A model generated the notes under the pieces. The model had not been told where the DNA came from and ran no database searches. It saw nothing but the letters and a program-made list of their open reading frames with translations. Of a stretch of 64,000 nucleotides of DNA, positions 57,069 through 64,000 are shown one piece after another; the first letter of the stretch is position 1; each line of letters begins with the position of its first letter. Source of the stretch: Pseudoalteromonas sp. A25 (GTDB lineage Bacteria; Pseudomonadota; Gammaproteobacteria; Enterobacterales; Alteromonadaceae); assembly GCF_009176705.1 (NCBI RefSeq), contig NZ_AP021846.1:2760001-2824000 (forward strand), in the 5' to 3' direction. A program made the position numbers and the translations under genes.

Positions 57069-57464
57069 ATAAATTCCTACTATACTGAATACACAACCCG
57101 CTTGTGCCTGACTTATTGCCATGAACCTTCAAACTACACAAAATCCCTTTACATGTAAATAAGATGTTTTAATTTAAAATAAAAATCATTTACAAATAAA
57201 AACAAAAGAACATTTTAAACAACAACTTAAAAAACATCACCTCACAAGCTTCCCATGCCTTTTTTTTAACAAAATATATTCAATATGCTTTCATTCGTTC
57301 CCTACTTCAAGAAACTAATAAATTTTTATTAAAGTAAATTAATCTCGGGCCGATTTACATTAACTATAGATTTATACATTTGCTGTAGCTGTATAACCGG
57401 ATTGGCAGCATTTAAAGCAAAGCAAACATGCTGGATAACAGCAATCAAAATAGGCAATGCGATT
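57069..57464. other. AT-rich divergent gap upstream of csgD
   Basis: Very AT-rich, with poly-A/T tracts. It must hold the csgD promoter and that of the small membrane protein gene on its right. No clear -35/-10 pair or operator was identified. Confidence 0.5.
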
Positions 57465-57761
57465 ATGGGAATTGAGTTTAATGTGATCATATTAAATATG
57501 ATCGTGCTCAGTATTGCGTATGGGTTAATCTACCCTTATTGTGCGAATACTTTAAAAAAAATATCACTGCAAGATATCATCGCGGCGTGCGTTTCGCTAT
57601 CTGTTGTGGGATCTGTGTTTTATGCAAGTGGCGCCAAATTTAGTATCGTATGGATTAACGTAAATTGGTTTTGGTTTACCCTCATAACGTTTATTGCGCT
57701 CGAGCTACCATTATTTATTTGGTATGCAAGACGCTATCATTTACCCTTTCCCAGTAGATAA
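57465..57761 (+). CDS. Small four-helix membrane protein of unknown function
   Basis: About 98 residues from the ATG at 57465, with hydrophobic segments at about 5-20, 36-55, 63-75 and 78-90. The last has Trp/Phe-rich NWFWFTLITFIALELPLFIWYARR. A TTG at 57402 would extend it by 21 residues with no ribosome binding site. No family is recognised. It ends at a terminator shared with speB. Confidence 0.55.
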   Translation: MGIEFNVIILNMIVLSIAYGLIYPYCANTLKKISLQDIIAACVSLSVVGSVFYASGAKFSIVWINVNWFWFTLITFIALELPLFIWYARRYHLPFPSR

Positions 57762-57763
57762 AA

Positions 57764-57789
57764 AAATGCCGAATGTTACTTCGGCATTT
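57764..57789. terminator. Bidirectional terminator between small membrane gene and speB
   Basis: Perfect 10-bp stem (aaatgccgaa / ttcggcattt) with a 6-base loop, an A-tract before it and T's at the end of the stem. It lies between convergent genes. Confidence 0.85.
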
Positions 57790-57826
57790 CGCATGACAGG
57801 CTCACTTTTTAGTGAGTAAAAAGACA

Positions 57827-58750
57827 TCAAGGCCTGTGTTTTACAGCCCAAAGGTGTAACAACTCATGGGCGATAGTCGCAGCCGCGATTGCCGTGAGTT
57901 CACTTTGATCGTATGCAGGAGATACTTCTACAACATCCATCCCCACCATATTTACCCCCTGTAGAGCACGTAAAATCTTTAATACTTTATCGCTTGTTAG
58001 CCCACCACATACCGGTGTACCAGTTCCTGGTGCAAAAGCGGGATCTAAACAATCAATGTCAAACGTTAAGTACACAGGTAAGTCACCTACCCTAGCCTTA
58101 ATTTGTGCAGCAATCTGCTCGGCAGATAAATCGTTTGCTTGCATTGCATCAATTACGTCAAAACCATGACTTTGCTGGTTATATTCAGTTCTTATCCCGA
58201 TTTGCACCGAGTGCTCAGCACTGATCAATCCTTCTATTGGTGCATGATAAAACATCGTACCATGATCATATCGAGAGCCTTGGCTATACGTATCTGTATG
58301 GGCATCAAAATGAACTAATGCCATTTTTCCATACACATTATGGTGCGCTCGAAGTAAAGGTAAGGTCACAAAGTGATCTCCCCCCAACCCTAACAATGCT
58401 TTTCCTTGCTGCAGTATTTGTCTCGCTGCTAACTCTAATTGTGCAGTAAAGTATTCCGGGTCGCCGGTTGGATATGTAAAGTCACCCGCGTCAGTAATAC
58501 TCAGCTTATCCCAAAGAGAAAATGTCCAAGGGTATTTTTTTGACTCCCATGCCAAATGCACTGAAGCCCTGCGAATAGCATCTGGCCCCAAACGTGCCCC
58601 AGGGCGACCAGATGTAGCCAAATCAAAGGGTAAACCGAGCACCACAACATCTGAGTCAATATTTGTTATATCTCGCACCATTGGCTGACGTAAAAACGTC
58701 ATGCCATTGGAATATAAAGAGTGATCGGTATGGTCAAACAACTGATTCAT
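57827..58750 (-). CDS. speB: Agmatinase SpeB
   Basis: A 307-residue ureohydrolase that converts agmatine to putrescine and urea with a binuclear manganese centre. The metal-binding motifs are intact: [18 protein letters not shown] and [18 protein letters not shown]. Length is typical (about 306). The start lies three bases after the speA stop, so the two form one operon for arginine to putrescine conversion. Confidence 0.96.
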   Translation of the reverse strand: MNQLFDHTDHSLYSNGMTFLRQPMVRDITNIDSDVVVLGLPFDLATSGRPGARLGPDAIRRASVHLAWESKKYPWTFSLWDKLSITDAGDFTYPTGDPEYFTAQLELAARQILQQGKALLGLGGDHFVTLPLLRAHHNVYGKMALVHFDAHTDTYSQGSRYDHGTMFYHAPIEGLISAEHSVQIGIRTEYNQQSHGFDVIDAMQANDLSAEQIAAQIKARVGDLPVYLTFDIDCLDPAFAPGTGTPVCGGLTSDKVLKILRALQGVNMVGMDVVEVSPAYDQSELTAIAAATIAHELLHLWAVKHRP

Positions 58751-58753
58751 AAA

Positions 58754-60667
58754 CTAAACATCTTCCAAATATGTATAACCATCCAAGCCTTGCTCTAGTT
58801 CCATTAAACACAGCGCTTGCTCATTTTTTGGCAACTTACTTTTTACTTGTTGGGCAAAATTTGCTTTAAATTGTGCGACGTCTAAATGTACATATCGCAT
58901 CATGTCCGCAACACTATCACCCTCGTCAACATCGCTTAGCTCTAGTAGACCATCGTTATCTAAATTTGCGATGACGCTATGTGTATCACCAAAAAGGTTA
59001 TGCATATCGCCCAAGATCTCTTGATAAGCACCAACCAAGAAAAACCCAAGTAAGTAAGGCTTGTTTGCGTTGTATTCAGGCACTGGCAAAGTACTTTCAA
59101 TACCCTGTCCATCCACATAATGTTCAATCGTACCATCTGAGTCACACGTAATGTCGAGCAGCACCGCGCGCTTTTTAGGCTCCTCGGTTAGACCACTGAG
59201 CGGCAGTACAGGAAAAACTTGCTCTATCCCCCAAGCATCAGGCAAAGACTGAAACAAAGAAAAATTAACAAAAAACTTATCTGCCAACTTGGCACTTAGC
59301 TCATCTATTATTGGTCGATGAAAACGGTTTTTGTTGTCCATCCTTTTATTAAGTTCATAACATACGCGCAAATTAATTTGCTCAGCCCATGCTCTTTGCT
59401 CTAAGTTAAGTAAACCCATCGCAAACTGGCTATGTACTTCAGCTAAATCGCTCTGAGTATCATGATAAATCTCTATCAATGCTCTATCGTCTTTTTGACC
59501 ACTTAATCCCTGCCAAGAAGTCCACATATTATGTAGTAAACGCGGGGCATCATGCTCTGGCGCTAAAACCACTTCAGGTTGATAACTTTCGGTACCAATC
59601 ACATCTGTGATCAATACAGCATGGTGCGCAGTGAGCGCACGACCAGACTCAGAAATAATTTTCGGCATTGGCTGCTCGTACTGCTTACACGTATCACCGA
59701 CTGTGTATACAATGTTATTTGCATATTCAGCCAAACTGTAATTCATTGAATTGTGAGATTGACTGCGAGTACCGTCATAATCGACTGCAAGCCCACCACC
59801 GACATCTAAGCATTGCAAGTTAGCACCTAAACGACGCAATTCGCAGTAAAAGCGTGCAGCTTCGCCAACCCCTAAGCGCACATCACGAATATTAGCCATT
59901 TGCGAGCCAAGATGAAAATGCACTAGCTGTAGCGCACTTAACAACTTGGCCTGCTCTAGCTGGCTTATCACCGCCAAGACTTGTGACGCTGATAAACCAA
60001 ACTTAGACTTTTCACCACCACTGGCTTGCCATTTACCTTTGCCTTGTGACGCTAAGCGAACACGCAACCCTAACCGTGGCGTTACGTTTAACGCTTTGGC
60101 CTGCGCCATAACAATGTCAAGCTCAGAGCGCTTCTCAAGTACAATGTACACTTGATGTCCTAGCTTTTCGCCAAGTAGTGCCAAACGCACATATTCTTTG
60201 TCTTTATACCCATTACATACAATAACGGCCGATGTTTGCTCACTCATAGCAAGTACTGTTAACAACTCGGCTTTGCTACCCGCTTCTAGGCCTAATTGTT
60301 TTTTCTCATTACCAGCTTGGCTTGCAATCAACCCTTCTACCACTTCACGTTGTTGATTTACTTTTATTGGGTAAACCAGCAAGTAGTCTTCAGGATAATT
60401 GTAATCTGCAATTGCTTGATTAAACGCATCACAAATACTGTGAACACGCTGACTTAATATTTGCGGAAAACGCACTAGAGCAGGCAATGCATACCCTTGT
60501 GCTTTGATCTGCTGAGCGATATTTTCTAAAGTCACTGCATGCTCTGGCTGAGACAGTTTTGGCATTGCGGTAACCTCTCCCTGATCATTAATACCAAAGA
60601 AGCCTTGGCTCCAATGGCGCACGTTGTAACAGTCACGTGCGTGTTCAGAAGAGATGTTTTTGGCCAT
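58754..60667 (-). CDS. speA: Biosynthetic arginine decarboxylase SpeA
   Basis: A 637-residue PLP enzyme of the alanine-racemase fold (type III) that makes agmatine from arginine. The PLP-binding lysine is in [18 protein letters not shown]; the cofactor and substrate regions include [39 protein letters not shown] and the C-terminal [17 protein letters not shown]. Length is typical (about 630-660). It is the first gene of the speA-speB operon. An 8-bp inverted repeat lies upstream (60750-60775). It is unrelated in fold to the decarboxylase at 3466. Confidence 0.97.
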   Translation of the reverse strand: MAKNISSEHARDCYNVRHWSQGFFGINDQGEVTAMPKLSQPEHAVTLENIAQQIKAQGYALPALVRFPQILSQRVHSICDAFNQAIADYNYPEDYLLVYPIKVNQQREVVEGLIASQAGNEKKQLGLEAGSKAELLTVLAMSEQTSAVIVCNGYKDKEYVRLALLGEKLGHQVYIVLEKRSELDIVMAQAKALNVTPRLGLRVRLASQGKGKWQASGGEKSKFGLSASQVLAVISQLEQAKLLSALQLVHFHLGSQMANIRDVRLGVGEAARFYCELRRLGANLQCLDVGGGLAVDYDGTRSQSHNSMNYSLAEYANNIVYTVGDTCKQYEQPMPKIISESGRALTAHHAVLITDVIGTESYQPEVVLAPEHDAPRLLHNMWTSWQGLSGQKDDRALIEIYHDTQSDLAEVHSQFAMGLLNLEQRAWAEQINLRVCYELNKRMDNKNRFHRPIIDELSAKLADKFFVNFSLFQSLPDAWGIEQVFPVLPLSGLTEEPKKRAVLLDITCDSDGTIEHYVDGQGIESTLPVPEYNANKPYLLGFFLVGAYQEILGDMHNLFGDTHSVIANLDNDGLLELSDVDEGDSVADMMRYVHLDVAQFKANFAQQVKSKLPKNEQALCLMELEQGLDGYTYLEDV

Positions 60668-60749
60668 TAAAGTTCCTTAAAGAAGTAATTGGTTGTAGGA
60701 CTCATTTTTGCGCATTACAAAGAATTCAGGTCGTCATGTCTAATGAAAT

Positions 60750-60775
60750 ATTTCACTCTTTAAGAGTAGTGAAAT
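60750..60775. promoter_or_regulatory. Inverted repeat upstream of speA
   Basis: Palindromic arms atttcact / agtgaaat around a 10-base centre, in the speA promoter region. It may be an operator or a 5' leader hairpin; no regulator can be named. Confidence 0.3.
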
Positions 60776-60806
60776 CACTCGTTACAGAGAGGATACAGAC
60801 ATGAAA

Positions 60807-60826
60807 AAGGCACCTTCCGGTGCCTT
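60807..60826 (-). terminator. Rho-independent terminator of the CBS protein gene
   Basis: On the minus strand, an 8-bp stem (aaggcacc / ggtgcctt) with a GGAA tetraloop is followed by TTT, about 70 bases downstream of the CBS gene stop. Confidence 0.8.
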
Positions 60827-60894
60827 GATTTTCATTAACTTTATTTTTGGAGTATCGAATTACTTTACCGCTAGGAAAAGTAATTGGAATGAGT

Positions 60895-61485
60895 TTAAAT
60901 TTCAGCGTGGTGCCATAAGCTGTCCACTATTTCGCTAAAAGAATTGGCACTTTTTACTTGATTAAGTTGATAACCAATCATGCGACTGATATCAATCAAG
61001 TCAAAATAGCCACATATCCGCTCAGGTGTTTGACTCACCACCAGCAAGTGCTCTTGGCCCGACGTTTCCATGCTTTTAACAATATCTCCTACTCGGGCTG
61101 TGTGCAAAGCTAGCTCATTGACACTGCTTAAAGCCGACAATGGGATCATAATATCTGCAACAGTCATATCTGCACGATGAATGCCTTTTCTTGCGGAAAT
61201 TTTGAGTACATAGCTACTAGCCAAACGCGCTTTAGAAATAAGCCCAAGCATATTGTTGTAACTATCTACAACAAAACTGATACGCATATGGGTCTGTTTC
61301 ATAATAAGCATCGCATCATCCAGCCCAGTATTACTGTCTATTAGTTGCGGTGGTACTTGGTGAAAACCATGCATGGCCTCACTGGCCGGACTATCGAGTG
61401 AAATGACGATATCGCTATCCAGTGAAGTATTAAAGTGAGTATTTTTGGCAAGCGCTTGGCTGCCTATAGTTTGGTATTTAGACAT
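60895..61485 (-). CDS. CBS-domain pair protein
   Basis: About 196 residues from the ATG at 61485, which has GAGG seven bases upstream; an ATG at 61515 would add ten residues. Two CBS domains are visible: about 55-115 (MHGFHQVPPQLIDSNTGLDDAMLIMKQT region onward, with SFVVDSYNNMLGLIS) and about 125-185 (VADIMIPLSALSSVNELALH, HLLVVSQTPERICGYFDLIDI). CBS pairs bind adenosine nucleotides and regulate partner proteins. The C-terminus ends after the second domain. Function is unknown; a stand-alone regulatory subunit is likely. Confidence 0.75.
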   Translation of the reverse strand: MSKYQTIGSQALAKNTHFNTSLDSDIVISLDSPASEAMHGFHQVPPQLIDSNTGLDDAMLIMKQTHMRISFVVDSYNNMLGLISKARLASSYVLKISARKGIHRADMTVADIMIPLSALSSVNELALHTARVGDIVKSMETSGQEHLLVVSQTPERICGYFDLIDISRMIGYQLNQVKSANSFSEIVDSLWHHAEI

Positions 61486-61538
61486 AACACCACCTCTAAA
61501 ATAAGCTGACGACAAAAGTTATATTTGTTTTATAAAGC

Positions 61539-61820
61539 TTACTTTAGAGGTGGGGCACGAATAGCTAAATTGAGGTACTGTGACGCGGGAGGTGATGATA
61601 CCTTGCGCTCAGTAACACTTGTATCTACGATACCCCAATCGTAATTTATTGAGCCAACAATAAGCTCTTGAGGATCGTGATCAATTGGGTCTGAATCAAT
61701 AAAAATGCTTTGCTGTTGTTCGTAGTGGTTTTCTACTTGGGCATAACTCATTGGCGCGCTGATCACTGATAGGAACAACACACACAAACAAGAAATGACA
61801 AACCAATTACGAGACCGCAT
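61539..61820 (-). CDS. Small secreted protein of unknown function
   Basis: About 93 residues with a signal peptide (WFVISCLCVLFLSVISAPMSYAQ). The mature part is acidic and low in complexity (SIFIDSDPIDHDPQELIVGS), and I do not recognise a family. The ATG at 61820 has a GGAG ribosome binding site five bases upstream; a GTG six bases earlier would overlap that site. It lies between the CBS protein and the CorC-like gene, both on the same strand. Confidence 0.5.
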   Translation of the reverse strand: MRSRNWFVISCLCVLFLSVISAPMSYAQVENHYEQQQSIFIDSDPIDHDPQELIVGSINYDWGIVDTSVTERKVSSPPASQYLNLAIRAPPLK

Positions 61821-61834
61821 TAACACTCCAAATT

Positions 61835-61864
61835 AGGTTAGGCGCAAAAAACCGTGCCTAACCT
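61835..61864 (-). terminator. Hairpin downstream of CorC-like gene
   Basis: Perfect 9-bp stem (aggttaggc / gcctaacct) with a 12-base loop, between the CorC-like gene stop and the small secreted protein gene on the minus strand. The T-tract is in the loop rather than after the stem, so terminator function is uncertain. Confidence 0.45.
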
Positions 61865-61897
61865 CAGTGTATGGGCGAGGTTTAAAATTAGCAAGTA

Positions 61898-63199
61898 TTA
61901 AAGTGTTACCTCAGTTAAAGAATCTTTTATTCGACTAACCAGCAACTGCTCCACTCGCACTCCTTCAATATCAATGGCCTCAAATTTAAAGCCATCGCAT
62001 AAAATATGGTCAGCTCGCTTTGGTAAGCGCTTTAATCTATAGATCAAAAACCCAGCAACTGTTTCATACTGATTGGCCTCTGGTGGCTCTTCCCAACCAA
62101 TAACTCGGCAAAGATCTACCATTGGCGTTGAACCATCAACAAGCCATGATTCATTATCACGTTGCACAATTTGCTCTTCACCATGAAATGTCACCAAATC
62201 TCCCATAAAACTGCTCATGAGATCTTTTATTGTGACAATGCCAACAATTAAAGCATATTCGTTCACCACTACCGCAAATTGTTCATTGGCTGATTTAAAT
62301 GCATTGAGTGCCTCAGAAAGCGTTAGTGTCTCAGGTAAGTAAAAAACTTCCTTTTCGATAATCTCTTCGGTTAAATGTACCGCTTCGCCGCGCAATAATT
62401 GCTTAAGTATTTGCTTGGTATCAACAAAACCAATTAACTTATCCAAATGTCCATCACATATTAAAAACTGGTTGTGGGGGTTATCTAAAACCTTCTGACT
62501 GATCGTTTCACTGTCATCGCCGATATCTAAAAATGCAATGGACTCTCGTGTAGTCATGGCCATGGGTAAAGTGCGGCACTCCAATTCAAGTACATTACCG
62601 ATCAGCTGATACTCTTGTGCCTGTAACGTACCATTTTTTGCTCCCGCATCCATCATTGCGACAATTTCTTCTGTTGTCACTTCATCTTTTCGCTCAGTGG
62701 GAAAGCCAAGTAATTTCAATACCAAATTAGTCACTCCATTAAAAAATAGGACCAAGGGCTTGAACGCCGTTGTGACAGTATTCATCAACCCGACCACCCT
62801 AACAGCAACAGCTTCAGGCATTAACATTGCCACGCGTTTTGGTAATAAATCTGCGAATAAAATAAATAGTGAGGTAATGATCATAAATGATATAACAAAA
62901 CTGATCTGATCTAACATAGCCCCTTGATACACGATTGTAAGGTAAGAACGTACCGTATCGGTAAGTGCTTGCTCACCCAAGATCCCTCCAAGAATAGCAA
63001 TGGCATTCAAAGCGATTTGTACCATTGCGAAGAACGCCCCAGGCTGAGCTTGCAATTTTAGTACTTGCTCCGCACCATGAAAGCCTTCATCCATCATTAT
63101 TTTTAGCTTGATTTTACGTGCAGCTGCAATGGCTATCTCTGACATTGCAAACAAAGCACTGATAAAAATCAAACATACTATCCCAAGCAATTCGCTCAC
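61898..63199 (-). CDS. CNNM/CorC-family membrane protein (HlyC/CorC, UPF0053)
   Basis: A 433-residue inner-membrane protein. The N-terminal DUF21/CNNM domain (about 1-190) has four hydrophobic segments and SALFAMSEIAIAAARKIKL and ALNAIAILGGILGEQALT. A CBS-domain pair follows (about 210-330, LPMAMTTRESIAFLDIGDDSE, FAVVVNEYALIVGIVTIKDLM), and a CorC_HlyC domain closes the protein (about 345-425). Family members are implicated in magnesium or cobalt efflux; many are annotated 'hemolysin'. The start is a GTG with GGAG ten bases upstream. Confidence 0.9.
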   Translation of the reverse strand: MSELLGIVCLIFISALFAMSEIAIAAARKIKLKIMMDEGFHGAEQVLKLQAQPGAFFAMVQIALNAIAILGGILGEQALTDTVRSYLTIVYQGAMLDQISFVISFMIITSLFILFADLLPKRVAMLMPEAVAVRVVGLMNTVTTAFKPLVLFFNGVTNLVLKLLGFPTERKDEVTTEEIVAMMDAGAKNGTLQAQEYQLIGNVLELECRTLPMAMTTRESIAFLDIGDDSETISQKVLDNPHNQFLICDGHLDKLIGFVDTKQILKQLLRGEAVHLTEEIIEKEVFYLPETLTLSEALNAFKSANEQFAVVVNEYALIVGIVTIKDLMSSFMGDLVTFHGEEQIVQRDNESWLVDGSTPMVDLCRVIGWEEPPEANQYETVAGFLIYRLKRLPKRADHILCDGFKFEAIDIEGVRVEQLLVSRIKDSLTEVTL

Positions 63200-63458
63200 T
63201 TAATGGTTTCTCCAGTAGAAGTCGGTTGGCGCTTTAAAAATCAGTTAAAAAGCGAGCAATTGTAGCGCAACGCTCATACTAAGCAACATATATAAACAAC
63301 CAAAAATCAAACACTTAAAAAATATATTTTAAAAGATTTGGCATTCACCCATTGGCTGAGTATCTGTAGCAATAGTTTGTTACTCATTTGGGTTTATTCA
63401 CTTGCCACACTCAGCGTATACTGTGGTAAGAAATTAACAGATTTATTTGAGGTAAGGT

Positions 63459-64000
63459 GTGCAGTTAACCCAAGGTATCGAGTATTTTCTTTCTGGATTT
63501 TCTTTGATCACACAAAAAGGTTTGAAACGCTTTGTGTTTATCCCACTACTGATCAACATATTGCTCTTTGGTAGCTCATTATTCTTTTTATACGACTGGC
63601 TCATCCAAGGGTTCGACTACTTGAATAACTTATTACCAAGTTGGCTAAGTTGGTTGGAATGGTTAATGTGGCCCATCGCTATTATGGTTATTCTATTTAG
63701 CTACAGTATGGTGTTTACCGTGATCACAAACTTTATTGCTGCACCGTTTAATGGTTTGTTAAGTGAAAAAGTAGAGATGCATCTAACAGGGCAAAAAGTA
63801 AATGATGACGGCTTAGCAGATCTGCTCAAAGACGTGCCACGTATGCTCGGTCGTGAGTGGACAAAGCTATGTTATTATTTACCTCGCGCTATTGGCTTTT
63901 TTATCTTACTTTGGGTATTACCTTTAGTAGGGCAAATATTATGGGTTATGTTCACTTGTTGGATGTACAACGTACAATACAACGATTACCCGTTTGACAA
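63459..64000 (+). CDS. cysZ: Sulfate transporter CysZ (3' end beyond the window)
   Basis: Partial: the frame from a GTG at 63459, with a strong GAGGTAAG ribosome binding site, stays open to the end (180 codons). The protein begins MQLTQGIEYFLSGFSLITQK and continues with KRFVFIPLLINILLFGSS, VITNFIAAPFNGLLSEKVE, LKDVPRMLGREWTKL and LPRAIGFFILLWVLPLVGQ. These match CysZ/EI24-family inner-membrane proteins that import sulfate for cysteine synthesis. Full-length CysZ has about 250 residues, so roughly 70 are missing. Confidence 0.9.
   Translation, partial: MQLTQGIEYFLSGFSLITQKGLKRFVFIPLLINILLFGSSLFFLYDWLIQGFDYLNNLLPSWLSWLEWLMWPIAIMVILFSYSMVFTVITNFIAAPFNGLLSEKVEMHLTGQKVNDDGLADLLKDVPRMLGREWTKLCYYLPRAIGFFILLWVLPLVGQILWVMFTCWMYNVQYNDYPFD

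Noticed and set aside
63338-63574. 78-codon plus-strand frame upstream of cysZ
   Set aside because: Overlaps the start of cysZ, which has a much stronger ribosome binding site and clear homology.

Overview
The window looks like chromosomal DNA of a marine gammaproteobacterium of the Alteromonadales, most likely Pseudoalteromonas or a close relative. The reasons are moderate-to-low GC content, an Smc-ZipA-LigA cluster (the arrangement of gammaproteobacteria that use Smc), a large secreted subtilase with P-domain and PKD domain resembling the deseasins of marine Pseudoalteromonas, a complete curli locus, many TonB/FtsX/LytTR/PAS-type genes, and tRNA genes with encoded CCA in long tandem arrays. 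No prophage, insertion sequence, CRISPR array or rRNA gene was seen. Genus assignment is an inference.

Layout. 1-6.6 kb: DUF2306 membrane protein, lactate permease, a PLP-dependent Orn/Lys/Arg decarboxylase, then two 5'-truncated gene remnants (class II glutamine amidotransferase, SnoaL/NTF2-like). 6.8-9.2 kb: triple-PAS hybrid histidine kinase. 9.7-18.6 kb (minus strand): a metal-binding-domain/hydrolase fusion with a GlxA-type regulator, a MacB-like ABC export operon (adaptor, ATPase, FtsX permease), and a winged-helix/beta-propeller transmembrane regulator. 18.7-21.0 kb: three tandem paralogous membrane proteins of unknown function with a candidate 48-residue gene upstream. 21.1-22.7 kb: LytTR regulator and cytochrome b561.

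22.8-30.5 kb is the most interesting metabolic block: a secreted cyanophycinase-like S51 peptidase, divergent from a TonB-dependent receptor, a YfcC-type transporter and an isoaspartyl dipeptidase. Together they read as a pathway for capturing cyanophycin (beta-Asp-Arg polymer) or other beta-aspartyl peptides outside the cell, importing the dipeptides and splitting them into Asp and Arg. Arginine decarboxylase (speA) and agmatinase (speB) at 57.8-60.7 kb could take the arginine on to putrescine.

32.4-35.6 kb holds two divergent tRNA arrays: tRNA-Ala plus seven tRNA-Glu on the minus strand, and seven tRNA-Val on the plus strand. Six degenerate tRNA-like units are interleaved with the Val genes, three of them as an 82-bp tandem repeat. 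Each array has a recognisable sigma70-type promoter with a GC-rich discriminator.

36-49.4 kb is mostly housekeeping: a TPR response-regulator-like protein lacking the phospho-acceptor Asp, MsrB, a DUF2919 protein, a GNAT enzyme, an AraC regulator, a two-lobed retropepsin-like lipoprotein, LigA, ZipA, Smc, a TrmH-family methyltransferase and a DUF6445 oxygenase-like protein. 49.6-57.1 kb: the deseasin-like protease and divergent curli genes csgB-csgA-csgE-csgF-csgG with csgD convergent, including an unusually long CsgA-like curlin. 57.4-64 kb: a small membrane protein, speB, speA, a CBS protein, a small secreted protein, a CorC-like membrane protein and the start of cysZ, which runs off the window.
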